Source of the DNA: Agaribacillus sp965228415
GTDB lineage: Bacteria > Bacteroidota > Bacteroidia > Cytophagales > Cyclobacteriaceae
Reading direction: 5' to 3'
Assembly: GCA_965228415.1 (NCBI GenBank)
Contig: OZ245814.1
Location: 5,890,001 to 5,954,000 of the forward strand
DNA length: 64,000 nt
The notes under the pieces are model-generated. The model was not told the origin of the DNA. It saw nothing but the letters and a program-made list of their open reading frames with translations, and ran no database searches. Positions 33,909 through 43,608 of this stretch are shown here, piece after piece. Within the stretch, counting starts at the first letter, position 1. Each line of letters begins with the position of its first letter. Position numbers and translations under genes: made by a program.

Positions 33909-35921
33909 ATGTTCAGGAAATTTTGTTTCTATTTTTTGATGACCGTTGCTTTCCAGGCTAATTCACAGGAAATTCAATGGGCATCAAAGGTAATTGAGTT
34001 CTCATCCGAGTTAACCAGCGTTCAGTTTTCAGCAAATCAAGTATTGGGCAGGCCTACTGCATTGCCGGGAGGCGGGGAAAACCCAACAGCGTGGACTCCG
34101 GCTAAACCAAATAGGGAGGAATTTATTAAGGTGGGCTTTGATAAACCTATGCCTATCGAACAAATTGCTATCGGAGAGTCTTTTAATCCCTCAACAGTTA
34201 AAGCGGTATATGCATATGATGTAGATGACAAGGAATACCTGATTTTTGATATGACGCCCGAGGCCAAGCCGGTTAGCGGCAGAATGTTGACTATTTTCAT
34301 AGATAAAACACCCTACGATGTCAGCGCTATTAAAGTGTTATTCGATGGAAAAGCTATTCAGGGCTACTTTAGTATTGATGCCATTGGCATTTCAGGATCA
34401 AAATTACCGGTAGAAGCAAACGTAAACCTGGCGGAGGATATACAGGAAGGCATTGTGCCTGAAAGGTTAAACGACAGTGTTAATAGTCCTTATAAAGAGT
34501 TGAGACCGTTGATTTCTCCGGATGGCAAGGAATTATTCTTTAGCCGCAGAAATCACCCTGAAAATGTCGGGGGAGATAATGACGACGAGGATATCTGGGT
34601 CTCTAAACTGGATACGGTTACCGGTGAGTGGACCAAAGCGGTTAACCTGAGCAAACCACTTAATAACAAACATCCTAATTTTGTTAGCGCCATTACACCG
34701 GATGGTAAATCGGTCATGTTGGTACTGGGTAACAAGTACAATGAAAATGGCAAAATGGCAGCGGGTGTTTCCATTAGTACCAGAATTGAAGATGGTTGGT
34801 CGGAACCTAAAAATTTTGAAATAGAAAACGATTATAACTATTCGCCAAAGGCCAATTATTTTATCGCCAACAACCGAAAAGTACTTATACTTTCCGTGGA
34901 AAGAGACGACTCATATGGTGACCGGGACCTTTATGTTAGCTTTTTGAGAGAAGATAGTACCTGGTCTGAACCTGTAAATATGGGGCCGTCCATCAATACG
35001 GCGGCAGAAGAGTCAAGCCCTTATCTGGCTGCCGATGACAAAACATTATATTTTTCATCCAAAGGATTTAGTGGTTACGGGAAAGACGATTTATTTATCA
35101 GTAGAAGAATAGATGATTCCTGGACCAACTGGACGGTACCTCAAAACCTGGGACCGGATATAAATTCACCTGAAGATGATCAGTTTTTTATGATTACTCC
35201 CTCTGGTGAATATGCTTATTACTCCAGGGGAAACGTCGATACCGACCTGGACATCTATCGGCTGAAAATACCGGTAGTTTATAAGCCGGAGCCTGTAATC
35301 CTGGTTAAAGGGAAAGTAATTAATGCGAAGACCAATGAGCCTGTGACAGCCAAAATTATCTATGAACAGCTGGATACCGGCATAGAAGTTGGTTACACCA
35401 ATGCCGATCCTGTCACGGGAGAGTATCAGATTTTATTACCCGCTGGTGCTAACTATGGATTTCTCGCTTTAAAAGATGGTTTTGTGCCATTGAGTGAAAA
35501 TATTGACTTGCAGGAATTGAAGGAGTACAAGGAGATTGAAAGAGATTTATACCTGGTGCCGATGGAAGTGGGCGTGCCGTTTAGGCTGAATAATATCTTT
35601 TTTGATTTCGATAAATCGGTTTTAAAGAAAGAGTCTTTCCCGGAATTGGATAGAATGCTACAGCTGATGAATGAAAACCCGGACATGACCTTTGAGGTTG
35701 CCGGACATACGGATTGGATCGGTAGCGATGAATATAATTTTGGGTTGTCTCAACGGCGTGCCGATGCAGTTTTAAACTATTTTCTGAAAAATGGTATCAA
35801 CGCTTCAAGACTGTCGGCTGTGGGTTATGGAGAATCACGCCCTATTGCTACCAATGCCACAGACGAGGGACGTGCCAAGAATCGACGGGTGGAATTGATC
35901 ATTTTGGAGAAAAACCCCTAG
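33909..35921 (+). CDS. PD40/OmpA-family protein, PorE-like architecture
   Basis: A 670-residue exported protein. Order: signal peptide (1-19, ending NSQ), an N-terminal beta-sandwich (about 25-165), PD40/WD40-like propeller blades (about 195-445, with LRPLISPDGKELFFSRRN, YLAADDKTLYFSSKGF, MITPSGEYAYYSRG), a carboxypeptidase-regulatory domain (about 457-545) and a C-terminal OmpA domain (about 557-668, IFFDFDK and AGHTDWIGSDEYN). P. gingivalis PorE, a peptidoglycan-linked T9SS component, combines TPR, PD40, regulatory and OmpA domains; this protein has the last three but no TPR. It is therefore a candidate T9SS-associated anchor, but many Bacteroidetes OmpA proteins share this layout, so the assignment is tentative. 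ATG start. Confidence 0.85.
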   Translation: MFRKFCFYFLMTVAFQANSQEIQWASKVIEFSSELTSVQFSANQVLGRPTALPGGGENPTAWTPAKPNREEFIKVGFDKPMPIEQIAIGESFNPSTVKAVYAYDVDDKEYLIFDMTPEAKPVSGRMLTIFIDKTPYDVSAIKVLFDGKAIQGYFSIDAIGISGSKLPVEANVNLAEDIQEGIVPERLNDSVNSPYKELRPLISPDGKELFFSRRNHPENVGGDNDDEDIWVSKLDTVTGEWTKAVNLSKPLNNKHPNFVSAITPDGKSVMLVLGNKYNENGKMAAGVSISTRIEDGWSEPKNFEIENDYNYSPKANYFIANNRKVLILSVERDDSYGDRDLYVSFLREDSTWSEPVNMGPSINTAAEESSPYLAADDKTLYFSSKGFSGYGKDDLFISRRIDDSWTNWTVPQNLGPDINSPEDDQFFMITPSGEYAYYSRGNVDTDLDIYRLKIPVVYKPEPVILVKGKVINAKTNEPVTAKIIYEQLDTGIEVGYTNADPVTGEYQILLPAGANYGFLALKDGFVPLSENIDLQELKEYKEIERDLYLVPMEVGVPFRLNNIFFDFDKSVLKKESFPELDRMLQLMNENPDMTFEVAGHTDWIGSDEYNFGLSQRRADAVLNYFLKNGINASRLSAVGYGESRPIATNATDEGRAKNRRVELIILEKNP

Positions 35922-35948
35922 CAAATACTGACAATTCCTAATCAAATG

Positions 35949-35983
35949 CTTACCTGAGCGTAAACCTCAATTTGTCAGGTAAG
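35949..35983. repeat. 9-bp inverted repeat after the PorE-like gene
   Basis: CTTACCTGA (35949-35957) and TCAGGTAAG (35975-35983) are exact complements with a 17-nt loop. No T-run follows. A second weaker fold, using CAAAC and GTTTG within CCGG ends, lies just downstream in the same 148-bp gap. Confidence 0.45.
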
Positions 35984-36069
35984 AAGCTTGCCGATTATCA
36001 GCCGGATGCACCAAACTTATAGTGGGTTTGCCGGGTTATGCTTCTGTAGACTTGTAAAGTTATTTGCCA

Positions 36070-36981
36070 ATGGTTAAAAAGATATTAATAACAGGAGGCA
36101 CCGGCCTGATTGGAAGAAAACTAACTCAGTTGCTACTGGAGTCTGGTTATCAGGTGGTTCACGTCAGCCGGTCAAAAAGTACCAACACAAATCCACCAAC
36201 ATTTACATGGGATCTCAACGAAAATTATCTTGATCCTGAAGCATTGGATGGTGTGGGGGCAATTATTAACCTTGCCGGTGCCGGCGTAGCGGATAAAAAA
36301 TGGTCAGCGTCCTATAAGAAGGTAATTTTGGAAAGCAGGGTAAAGTCCGCCAACCTTCTGTTCGAAAGACTTCAACAGGCTGATCACCAGGTGAAAGTAT
36401 TTCTATCCGCCTCAGCGGTTGGCATTTATCCGGATGACCGGGGAAATCAGGTGTTTTATGAAGATGGTCCACACGCTACCAATTTTTTGGCACAGGTGAC
36501 CGGGGCATGGGAACAGGAAGTTGATAAAATAGCTACTTTGGGCATCCGTACTGTAAAATTTAGAATTGGGGTAGTGCTGAGTAAGTCTGGAGGGGCGTTA
36601 TCAAAAATGGTCCTGCCTATAAAGCTGGGATTGGGGGCGCCCTTGGGAAGCGGGCAACAGTACATGAGCTGGATCCATGAATTGGATTTGTGTCGAATGT
36701 TTGTCTTTGCGTTGGAAAATGAAAATCTAAAAGACGTTTATAATGCTGTAAGCCCGGAGGCCAAAACTAATGACGAATTTAGCAAGGCAGTTGCCAAATC
36801 CTTAAATAAACCATATTTTTTGCCTAATATTCCTGGGTTTTTAATTAAATTGTTGATGGGCGAAATGGCTGGTATGGTATTGGGTGGAAATAATGTTTCC
36901 AGCAAAAAAATCCAAGATGCCGGATTCCAGTTCAAATTTGGGAAATTGAACGCTGCGTTAGATGAATTGTTAGTCGGGTAG
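36070..36981 (+). CDS. TIGR01777-family NAD-dependent epimerase-like protein
   Basis: A 303-residue extended-SDR protein like E. coli YfcH. It has the N-terminal NAD(P) motif ITGGTGLIGRKL, then NLAGAGVADKKW, ASAVGIYP, WEQEVDKI and the C-terminal DUF1731 tail, including PNIPGFLIKLLMGEMAG and VSSKKIQDAGFQFKF. Family members are soluble; their reaction is not known, though they are related to nucleotide-sugar epimerases. ATG 36070 is preferred over the TTG at 36064, which would add two residues. The next plus-strand gene is 166 bp downstream. Confidence 0.9.
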   Translation: MVKKILITGGTGLIGRKLTQLLLESGYQVVHVSRSKSTNTNPPTFTWDLNENYLDPEALDGVGAIINLAGAGVADKKWSASYKKVILESRVKSANLLFERLQQADHQVKVFLSASAVGIYPDDRGNQVFYEDGPHATNFLAQVTGAWEQEVDKIATLGIRTVKFRIGVVLSKSGGALSKMVLPIKLGLGAPLGSGQQYMSWIHELDLCRMFVFALENENLKDVYNAVSPEAKTNDEFSKAVAKSLNKPYFLPNIPGFLIKLLMGEMAGMVLGGNNVSSKKIQDAGFQFKFGKLNAALDELLVG

Positions 36982-37092
36982 ACATAAAACACAGGGTGAA
37001 ATAAATCGTTTTATCTAATATTGACGGACGTAAAAGTTGTTATTACCAGTGTAATATTTCAACATCATTGGGTTTTCAATTTTCACGAAATA

Positions 37093-37125
37093 ATCCCAAT
37101 TTTATATATTCCTAAAATTTGGGAT
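37093..37125. promoter_or_regulatory. Bulged hairpin upstream of the LOG gene
   Basis: ATCCCAATTTTA (37093-37104) and TAAAATTTGGGAT (37113-37125) pair as 7 and 5 bp separated by a one-base bulge, with an 8-nt loop. It ends 22 nt upstream of the LOG start and could be a leader hairpin or operator. Confidence 0.4.
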
Positions 37126-37147
37126 GTGGGTACTAAAATGAATTAAG

Positions 37148-37903
37148 ATGGATAATAGGAAAAACAAACTAGCCGAGAACCAAAGTTATTTTCATAAAGT
37201 TGAAGAAGAATATAAAATTAGACAAGCATTTAAGGATCGGGATTGGAATGAAATAAAAAGCTCCAATTCCTGGGTGATTTTTAAGGTAATGTCCGAATTC
37301 GTTGAAGGATTCGAGAAATTAGCGAAAATTGGTCCCTGTGTTTCTATATTCGGTTCCGCAAGGACTAAAGAGACGCATCCTTACTATAAAATGGCAGAAG
37401 AAATCGCCGGAAAATTAGTTCGGCACGGTTATGGCGTGATAACCGGTGGAGGGCCTGGAATTATGGAGGCTGGAAATAAAGGGGCCAGAAATGAAAACGG
37501 TAAATCAGTGGGTCTGAATATTATTTTACCTTTTGAACAAAATCATAATATTTATATAGACCCCGATAAGTTGATCACTTTTGACTATTTCTTTGTTAGA
37601 AAAGTCATGTTTGTCAAATATGCCCAGGGCTTTGTCGTGATGCCTGGCGGATTTGGTACACTGGACGAATTATTTGAGGCCGTAACACTTATTCAAACAA
37701 AGAAGATTGGTCGCTTTCCTATTGTACTGGTAGGAAAAAAGTATTGGAAGGGATTATTTGATTGGATCCGGAATGTGATGCTGACTGAAAAGAATATCAG
37801 TGCACACGATCTCGATTTGATCAACCTGGTAGATGATGCGACTGAAGCGGTTAAAGTGATTGATGATTTTTATTCAAAATATTTATTATCACCAAACTTT
37901 TAA
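37148..37903 (+). CDS. LOG-family protein (TIGR00730)
   Basis: A 251-residue LOG-family protein. The Rossmann-like nucleotide-binding fold has the family motifs GGGPGIMEAGNKGA and PGGFGTLDELFEA. Plant and several bacterial members are cytokinin riboside 5'-monophosphate phosphoribohydrolases, splitting N6-modified AMP; in bacteria some act on AMP or other purine nucleotides. 'Lysine decarboxylase' is a common misannotation of this family. The extra N-terminal helix (1 to about 60) is typical of the longer type. ATG start. The lytic transglycosylase gene follows after 2 bp. Confidence 0.9.
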   Translation: MDNRKNKLAENQSYFHKVEEEYKIRQAFKDRDWNEIKSSNSWVIFKVMSEFVEGFEKLAKIGPCVSIFGSARTKETHPYYKMAEEIAGKLVRHGYGVITGGGPGIMEAGNKGARNENGKSVGLNIILPFEQNHNIYIDPDKLITFDYFFVRKVMFVKYAQGFVVMPGGFGTLDELFEAVTLIQTKKIGRFPIVLVGKKYWKGLFDWIRNVMLTEKNISAHDLDLINLVDDATEAVKVIDDFYSKYLLSPNF

Positions 37904-37905
37904 AC

Positions 37906-38964
37906 GTGAAAGAGAGACAAAATTTATTGCTGGGATCGGTTATCATTGTATTAATAAGTTATATATTCTATGACAGTTACTTTCGGGAACAGGTAAATGC
38001 CCCCAAAAAGGTAGTGACTTCTGAGAAGAAGCCAACGCATTTAGAGGTATATACTTTTGATATCCCTGAGGATCTGAATTTTGCCGGAGAACCCGTGCCA
38101 ACGGAAAATCCGGATATCAGGGAAAGGTTTGACCGCGAGGTTCATGTGAATACCTACTGGCATTCCAGTACCGTCTTCATGATTAAAAGGGCCAATCGCT
38201 GGTTTCCGATTATAGAACCCATCCTTCAAAAAAACGGAATACCGGAAGATTTTAAATATTTGGCTGTCATTGAAAGTTCGCTTACCAATGTGGTTTCACC
38301 TAAAAAAGCAGTAGGATTCTGGCAATTGCTGGGAGGCACCGCCAAGGAGTGGGGGCTTGAGGTCAATAACGAAGTTGATGAAAGGTATCACCCAGCCAAA
38401 TCTGCGGAAGTGGCTTGCAAATACATTAAAAAAGCCTATAAAAGATTGGGAAACTGGACTAGTGCAGCCGCCTCCTATAATATGGGAGTCTATGGGCTAA
38501 GCAAAAGACTAAAGGAACAAAAAGTGGATTCTTACTATGATCTGTTGTTGAATCATGAGACCTCACGCTATGTATTTCGCGCATTGGCACTGAAGGAAAT
38601 CATGGAGAATCCGGAACATTATGGATACAAAATTCCCGAAGAGCATTTGTATCATAATATTCCCCTGAAGGAAATTGTCGTTACCCGAACCATTCCTAAT
38701 CTGGTTGATTTTTCCAATAGTCTGGGGATCAACTATAAAACTTTGAAATTATATAACCCCTGGTTGAGGAAAAACAGACTGACGGTAAGAAACAAAAAAA
38801 GTGGTTACGTGATTTCCGTTCCTGAAAGTGTTTCCGAAGAGTTAATCGCCCGGTTTCAAAATAAAAAGACGGGACGGGTAAGCGCCGTGGCAAGATCCGA
38901 TGAAAAGGAGTCACTATCTGAGTCTCCTAAAGATTTGCAGAGCCTTAACACAAGACCCGAATAA
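37906..38964 (+). CDS. Membrane-anchored lytic transglycosylase (SLT domain)
   Basis: A 352-residue protein: N-terminal hydrophobic anchor (about 6-25), then an SLT domain (about 90-200) with the catalytic Glu in FKYLAVIESSLTN, followed by KKAVGFWQLLGGTAKEWG and SAAASYNMGVYG. It cleaves the MurNAc-GlcNAc bond of peptidoglycan non-hydrolytically, as MltD/MltE do. A segment at about 265-315 (IPNLVDFSNSLGINYKTL...) resembles a weak LysM domain. The GTG start lies 2 bp after the LOG stop, so the two genes are translationally close and likely cotranscribed. A downstream ATG would remove the membrane anchor, so GTG is kept. Confidence 0.88.
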   Translation: MKERQNLLLGSVIIVLISYIFYDSYFREQVNAPKKVVTSEKKPTHLEVYTFDIPEDLNFAGEPVPTENPDIRERFDREVHVNTYWHSSTVFMIKRANRWFPIIEPILQKNGIPEDFKYLAVIESSLTNVVSPKKAVGFWQLLGGTAKEWGLEVNNEVDERYHPAKSAEVACKYIKKAYKRLGNWTSAAASYNMGVYGLSKRLKEQKVDSYYDLLLNHETSRYVFRALALKEIMENPEHYGYKIPEEHLYHNIPLKEIVVTRTIPNLVDFSNSLGINYKTLKLYNPWLRKNRLTVRNKKSGYVISVPESVSEELIARFQNKKTGRVSAVARSDEKESLSESPKDLQSLNTRPE

Positions 38965-39050
38965 TCCTTTTTTGAATATTGGCAGGTCTTTAATATTTAA
39001 TTCATTTCCTTGCTATATTTACAGCCGTGATATCTGAAAGGCTAAGTTAA

Positions 39051-41942
39051 ATGACTTCAAAATTAAAAGACCCTGCTTTGAATGTATCCTCGCCGCCAAC
39101 AAATGGGTTTGATGCCTCTGGTTTTGATAAAATAGAAATATTTGGTGCGCGGGAACACAACCTGAAAAACATTGATATTACGCTGCCGAGAAATAAACTG
39201 GTAGTTGTAACCGGCATCAGTGGCAGCGGCAAATCTTCCCTGGCTTTCGACACCATTTATGCCGAAGGGCAAAGAAGGTATATGGAAAGCTTTTCCGCTT
39301 ATGCCAGATCCTTTTTAGGAGACCTGGAGCGGCCGGATGTGGATAAGATTAACGGTCTTAGCCCGGTTATATCCATTGAACAAAAGACTACTTCCAGAAA
39401 TCCACGCTCCACGGTAGGGACTGTAACGGAAATATATGATTTTTTAAGACTGTTTTATGCCAGGGCTTCGGAGGCATTTTCTTACCTGACCGGAAAAAAA
39501 ATGATCCGGCAGTCCGAAGATCAAATCATCGAGCATTTGCTCCATAATTTTCCGGAACAAAAACTTGTATTGCTGGCCCCTGTGGTAAAAGGGCGAAAAG
39601 GACATTATCGCGAATTATTTCAACAAATAAGAAAATTAGGCTTTACGAAGGTCAGAGTGGACGGAGAGCTACAAGACATTGTGCCTAAAATGCAAGTTGA
39701 CCGTTATAAGATACACGATATCGAAATTGTCGTGGATCGGATCAAAGTGCAGGACAAGGATAGATATCGTATCGGTCAGTCGGTAAAGGGGGCTTTAAAT
39801 CATGGCAAGGGGATTATGATGATATTGGATGAAGCAGGGCAAAATCACCATTTTTCCAAAAACCTGATGGATCCTGAAACCGGACTGGCTTATGATGAAC
39901 CTGCGCCAAATACCTTTTCATTTAACTCGCCCTATGGCGCCTGCCCTACCTGCCGTGGATTGGGTAAAATTGAAGAGATCACTAAAGAGTCAATTATACC
40001 TAATCCCGAGCTTAGCATCAGCAGAGGAGGTATTGCCCCATTGGGAGAATACCGGGATATATGGGTATTTAAGAAAATTGAATCCCTGCTTAAGAAGAAA
40101 AAACTAAATTTATCTACACCGCTGAAAGATATTCCGGATGATGTATTGGATATGCTGTTGTATGGGTCGGATGTCAGCGTTGCGGTAAAATCGGTTAAAT
40201 ATCCGGGAACCGAATGGAATACCAAATTTGAGGGGATCATAAATTTTTTGGAAAAACAAAAAGAAGGCGGCTCTGAAAATATACGAAAATGGATCAGCGA
40301 CTTTACAGATGTAAAAGTTTGTCCGGAATGCGAGGGTGCCAGGCTGAAAAAGGAGTCGCTGCACTTTAAAATAGACGGGAAAAATATATTCGAGCTGGCG
40401 TGCATGAACATCAACCAGCTCAACGATTGGTTTACTGATCTGGAATCCAGATTAAGCGAACGCCAGAATAAAATTGCGACGGAGGTTTTAAAGGAGATCA
40501 GAAAGAGGATTGGATTTCTACTGAATATCGGGCTTGATTACCTGGATTTGAACAGACCCTTAAAGACTTTATCCGGGGGAGAATCGCAAAGAATCAGACT
40601 GGCGACACAAATAGGCACACAATTGGTCGGTGTTTTGTACATATTGGATGAACCCAGTATTGGGTTGCATCAAAGGGATAATATCAAGCTGATTAATGCC
40701 CTCAAGGCGCTTCGTGATCTTGGGAACTCGGTTATCGTGGTGGAACACGACAAGGATATGATGTTGTATTCCGACCATATTGTTGATATAGGTCCGGGTG
40801 CCGGTTTGCATGGCGGACAAATAGTGGCGGAGGGAAGCCCCGATCAATTCATAAAAAACGATAGCATTACCGCTGCATTTTTAAATAGTAAAATGCAAAT
40901 TCCTGTGCCGTCGTCGAGAAGAGAAGGAAATGGTAAGGCCATTAGATTAACGGGAGCAAAAGGCAACAACCTCAAGAATCTCGATGTGACCTTTCCACTT
41001 GGCAAATTGATTTGTGTAACCGGTGTATCGGGAAGTGGTAAATCTACTTTAATTCACGATACCCTCTTTCCGATATTAAGCCAGAAAATCTATCGGGGTA
41101 AAAAGAATCCACTTGCTTTTAAATCCATTGAAGGCATAGAAAACATTGATAAGGTGATTGAGGTAGATCAATCGGCCATTGGCAGAACACCCAGATCAAA
41201 TCCCGCTACCTATACCGGTGTTTTTACGGATATAAGGGCACTTTATAAAGAATTGCCCGAGGCCAAGATAAGAGGTTATAAGGCTGGCAGATTTTCATTT
41301 AATGTCAAGGGTGGTCGTTGTGAAACCTGCGAAGGTGCAGGTATGAAACTTATCGAAATGGACTTTCTGCCCAATGTACACGTACCTTGCGAAACCTGTA
41401 GAGGAAAGCGATATAACCGCGAAACGCTGGAAATAAGATACAAGGGTAAGTCAATTGCCGATGTATTGGAAATGACTGTTGAGCAGGCAGTGGTTTTTTT
41501 TGAGCATCTGCCTAAAATCCTTAGAAAAATTCAGACACTCAACGATGTTGGGTTGGGCTATATCACATTGGGCCAGCATGCGACCACTTTGTCGGGAGGG
41601 GAGGCGCAAAGGGTGAAATTAGCTACCGAGCTTTCGAAAAAAGACACGGGTAAAACAATGTACATCCTCGATGAACCTACAACAGGGTTACACTTTCAGG
41701 ACATTCAACACTTGCTCAATGTTGTTAATAAGTTGGTGGACAAGGGCAATACGGTTTTGATTATTGAACATAACCTGGACATTATCAAGGTCGCTGACCA
41801 CATTATTGATCTTGGCCCCGAAGGTGGAGACAGGGGTGGAAAACTTGTGACAGAAGGTTCTCCAGAGCAGGTAATTAAAAGTAAAACTAGCCACACTGCA
41901 AAATATTTAAAGATGGAAATGGCCTTGGGTCAGCGGAAGTAA
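39051..41942 (+). CDS. uvrA: Excinuclease ABC subunit A
   Basis: A 963-residue nucleotide-excision-repair damage-recognition ATPase. It has two ABC ATPase halves: the first Walker A is GISGSGKSSLAFDT (about residue 55), the second GVSGSGKSTLIHD (about residue 660). Each half has a family signature (LSGGESQRIRLA, LSGGEAQRVKLA) and a Walker B (ILDEPSIGLH, ILDEPTTGLH). Zinc modules: CPTC and CPEC in the first half, and CETCEGAG with CETCRGKRYN in the second. The second zinc finger and the C-terminal HIIDLGPEGG are intact. Length is normal. ATG start; single gene in its region. Confidence 0.96.
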   Translation: MTSKLKDPALNVSSPPTNGFDASGFDKIEIFGAREHNLKNIDITLPRNKLVVVTGISGSGKSSLAFDTIYAEGQRRYMESFSAYARSFLGDLERPDVDKINGLSPVISIEQKTTSRNPRSTVGTVTEIYDFLRLFYARASEAFSYLTGKKMIRQSEDQIIEHLLHNFPEQKLVLLAPVVKGRKGHYRELFQQIRKLGFTKVRVDGELQDIVPKMQVDRYKIHDIEIVVDRIKVQDKDRYRIGQSVKGALNHGKGIMMILDEAGQNHHFSKNLMDPETGLAYDEPAPNTFSFNSPYGACPTCRGLGKIEEITKESIIPNPELSISRGGIAPLGEYRDIWVFKKIESLLKKKKLNLSTPLKDIPDDVLDMLLYGSDVSVAVKSVKYPGTEWNTKFEGIINFLEKQKEGGSENIRKWISDFTDVKVCPECEGARLKKESLHFKIDGKNIFELACMNINQLNDWFTDLESRLSERQNKIATEVLKEIRKRIGFLLNIGLDYLDLNRPLKTLSGGESQRIRLATQIGTQLVGVLYILDEPSIGLHQRDNIKLINALKALRDLGNSVIVVEHDKDMMLYSDHIVDIGPGAGLHGGQIVAEGSPDQFIKNDSITAAFLNSKMQIPVPSSRREGNGKAIRLTGAKGNNLKNLDVTFPLGKLICVTGVSGSGKSTLIHDTLFPILSQKIYRGKKNPLAFKSIEGIENIDKVIEVDQSAIGRTPRSNPATYTGVFTDIRALYKELPEAKIRGYKAGRFSFNVKGGRCETCEGAGMKLIEMDFLPNVHVPCETCRGKRYNRETLEIRYKGKSIADVLEMTVEQAVVFFEHLPKILRKIQTLNDVGLGYITLGQHATTLSGGEAQRVKLATELSKKDTGKTMYILDEPTTGLHFQDIQHLLNVVNKLVDKGNTVLIIEHNLDIIKVADHIIDLGPEGGDRGGKLVTEGSPEQVIKSKTSHTAKYLKMEMALGQRK

Positions 41943-42012
41943 ACCTGCCGCCCAATGGCTGATTAAAGACAGCAGATACTGTAAAAACTAAGCGTCAATT
42001 ATTACAACCCTG

Positions 42013-42059
42013 GGGTCTCTGATTTCGTTTTTACCTAGGGTTCTGATTTGGTTTTATCT
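42013..42059. repeat. Two near-identical direct repeats upstream of the NDH-2 gene
   Basis: Copies at 42013-42035 (gggtctctgatttcgttttt...) and 42038-42059 (gggttctgatttggtttta...) are imperfect direct repeats with a 25-nt period, sharing CTGATTT and GTTTT blocks. They end about 18 nt before the presumed TTG start of the NADH dehydrogenase. Tandem half-sites of a regulator are possible. Confidence 0.35.
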
Positions 42060-42076
42060 TAAAAATTCTAAGTATT

Positions 42077-43396
42077 TTGAACTATTCAATACACATTCCT
42101 TCCTCCACAAAAAAAAGGGTGGTTATCATTGGCGGCGGTTTTGGAGGTATCCGGTTGGCTAAGGGGTTAAAAAATAAAGGATTTCAGGTGGTGATGCTGG
42201 ACAGGCACAATTACCATACATTTCAACCACTTCTTTATCAGGTAGCTACTGCCGGTCTCGAGCCGGATTCAATCGCAGGTCCGCTGCGAAAGTTATTAAA
42301 ACACTATAAAGATTTTTATTTCCGGATGGCGCTGGTTAATCGGATTGTGCCGGAGGAAAATATGATTGATACGACCATTGGTCAGCTAAAATATGATTAC
42401 CTGGTAATAGCGGCCGGATCTAAAACGAATTATTTCGGCCAGGAAAAAAACTTCGAAAAGGCTTTCCCTTTAAAGCAAATCCCCCAGGCATTGGATCTTA
42501 GAAGCCAGATCCTGCAAAACTTTGAGAAGGCGATCATGACGCATGACAAGGAAGAACGGCAGAGTCTGATGAATTTTGTGATAGTAGGTGGTGGGCCTAC
42601 CGGCGTAGAGGTTGCCGGCGCGCTCGGAGAGTTGAAAATGCATGTCTTGCCCAATGATTACAAGGAGCTGGATTTCGAAAAGATGAGTATCTACCTGATC
42701 GAAGCCATGCCAAGACTCTTAAACGGCATGTCTGATAGTGCCGGTGAAAAGTCATATGATTTCCTGAAACGATTCAATGTTACCACCAAACTGGGTACAA
42801 TGGTAAAAGCCTTTGATGGAAAATCAGTACAACTGGATGATGGAATGGTGATCCCCAGCCAGACATTAATCTGGGCCGCGGGTGTTACCGGTAATCTGAT
42901 CGACGGCCTGCCCGACAAGGTAATAGCCAACGGCAGAGTCATGGTAGATGAGTTTAGCAAGGTTAATGGCTATGAAAATGTATTTGCCATTGGAGACATC
43001 GCTATGCTGCAAAACGAAAGCTACCCTAAAGGCCACCCCATGTTGGCGCAGGTGGCCATGCAGCAGGGAAGTCTGCTGGCTAAGAACCTACTAAGAATCA
43101 ACAAGGATAAAGCACTGATACCATTTCACTATGCCGATAAGGGATCAATGGCTACCATCGGTAGAAATAAGGCCGTGGTTGATCTGAAAAGTGTAAAATT
43201 CAGCGGATTGTTCGCCTGGTTTGTCTGGATGTTTATCCATTTAATATCCATTATCGGATTCAGGAATAAATTGGTGGTATTTAGCAATTGGCTCTGGAAT
43301 TATTTTACCTACGACCGAGGTACCAGGTTAATTATCAGGCCCTTTGTACGGAAACCGAAAAAGAAAAAACAGGAAGAAAAAGTACCTGTTGCCTAA
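42077..43396 (+). CDS. ndh: Type II NADH dehydrogenase (NDH-2)
   Basis: A 439-residue two-dinucleotide-binding flavoprotein that oxidises NADH and reduces quinone at the inner membrane without pumping protons. The FAD Rossmann motif VVIIGGGFGGIRLA is near the N-terminus. The second, NAD-binding, Rossmann motif is FVIVGGGPTGVEVAGALGEL at about 163. FAD contacts appear in NVFAIGDIAML; a C-terminal hydrophobic segment (about 380-412, FAWFVWMFIHLISIIGF) is the membrane anchor, followed by a basic tail. The start is TTG: the N-terminal IHIPSSTKKRVVIIGGG matches homologues, and no in-frame ATG precedes the FAD motif. Confidence 0.92.
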   Translation: MNYSIHIPSSTKKRVVIIGGGFGGIRLAKGLKNKGFQVVMLDRHNYHTFQPLLYQVATAGLEPDSIAGPLRKLLKHYKDFYFRMALVNRIVPEENMIDTTIGQLKYDYLVIAAGSKTNYFGQEKNFEKAFPLKQIPQALDLRSQILQNFEKAIMTHDKEERQSLMNFVIVGGGPTGVEVAGALGELKMHVLPNDYKELDFEKMSIYLIEAMPRLLNGMSDSAGEKSYDFLKRFNVTTKLGTMVKAFDGKSVQLDDGMVIPSQTLIWAAGVTGNLIDGLPDKVIANGRVMVDEFSKVNGYENVFAIGDIAMLQNESYPKGHPMLAQVAMQQGSLLAKNLLRINKDKALIPFHYADKGSMATIGRNKAVVDLKSVKFSGLFAWFVWMFIHLISIIGFRNKLVVFSNWLWNYFTYDRGTRLIIRPFVRKPKKKKQEEKVPVA

Positions 43397-43608
43397 GATT
43401 TTTCAATTTTTCATTTTCAACAATTATCTGCCGGATTGCCTCCAATACAAGGCATTATACTTCTTGCCTCAACTGTCAAACCTGACTCAAAAGCCGCAGA
43501 AATGGGTAATATCCCCTTGTAAATGAATGCTACCATTTATAAAATAATCTATAAAACTTTTGTTTGCAATGGTTAAATTTAGGGTATATATCGATTTTTC
43601 GTAAACCC

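Noticed and set aside
37148..37903. The LOG protein as a lysine decarboxylase.
   Set aside because: PGGFGTLDE and GGGPGIMEA are the LOG-family motifs; the old name is a known misannotation and no PLP-lysine motif is seen.
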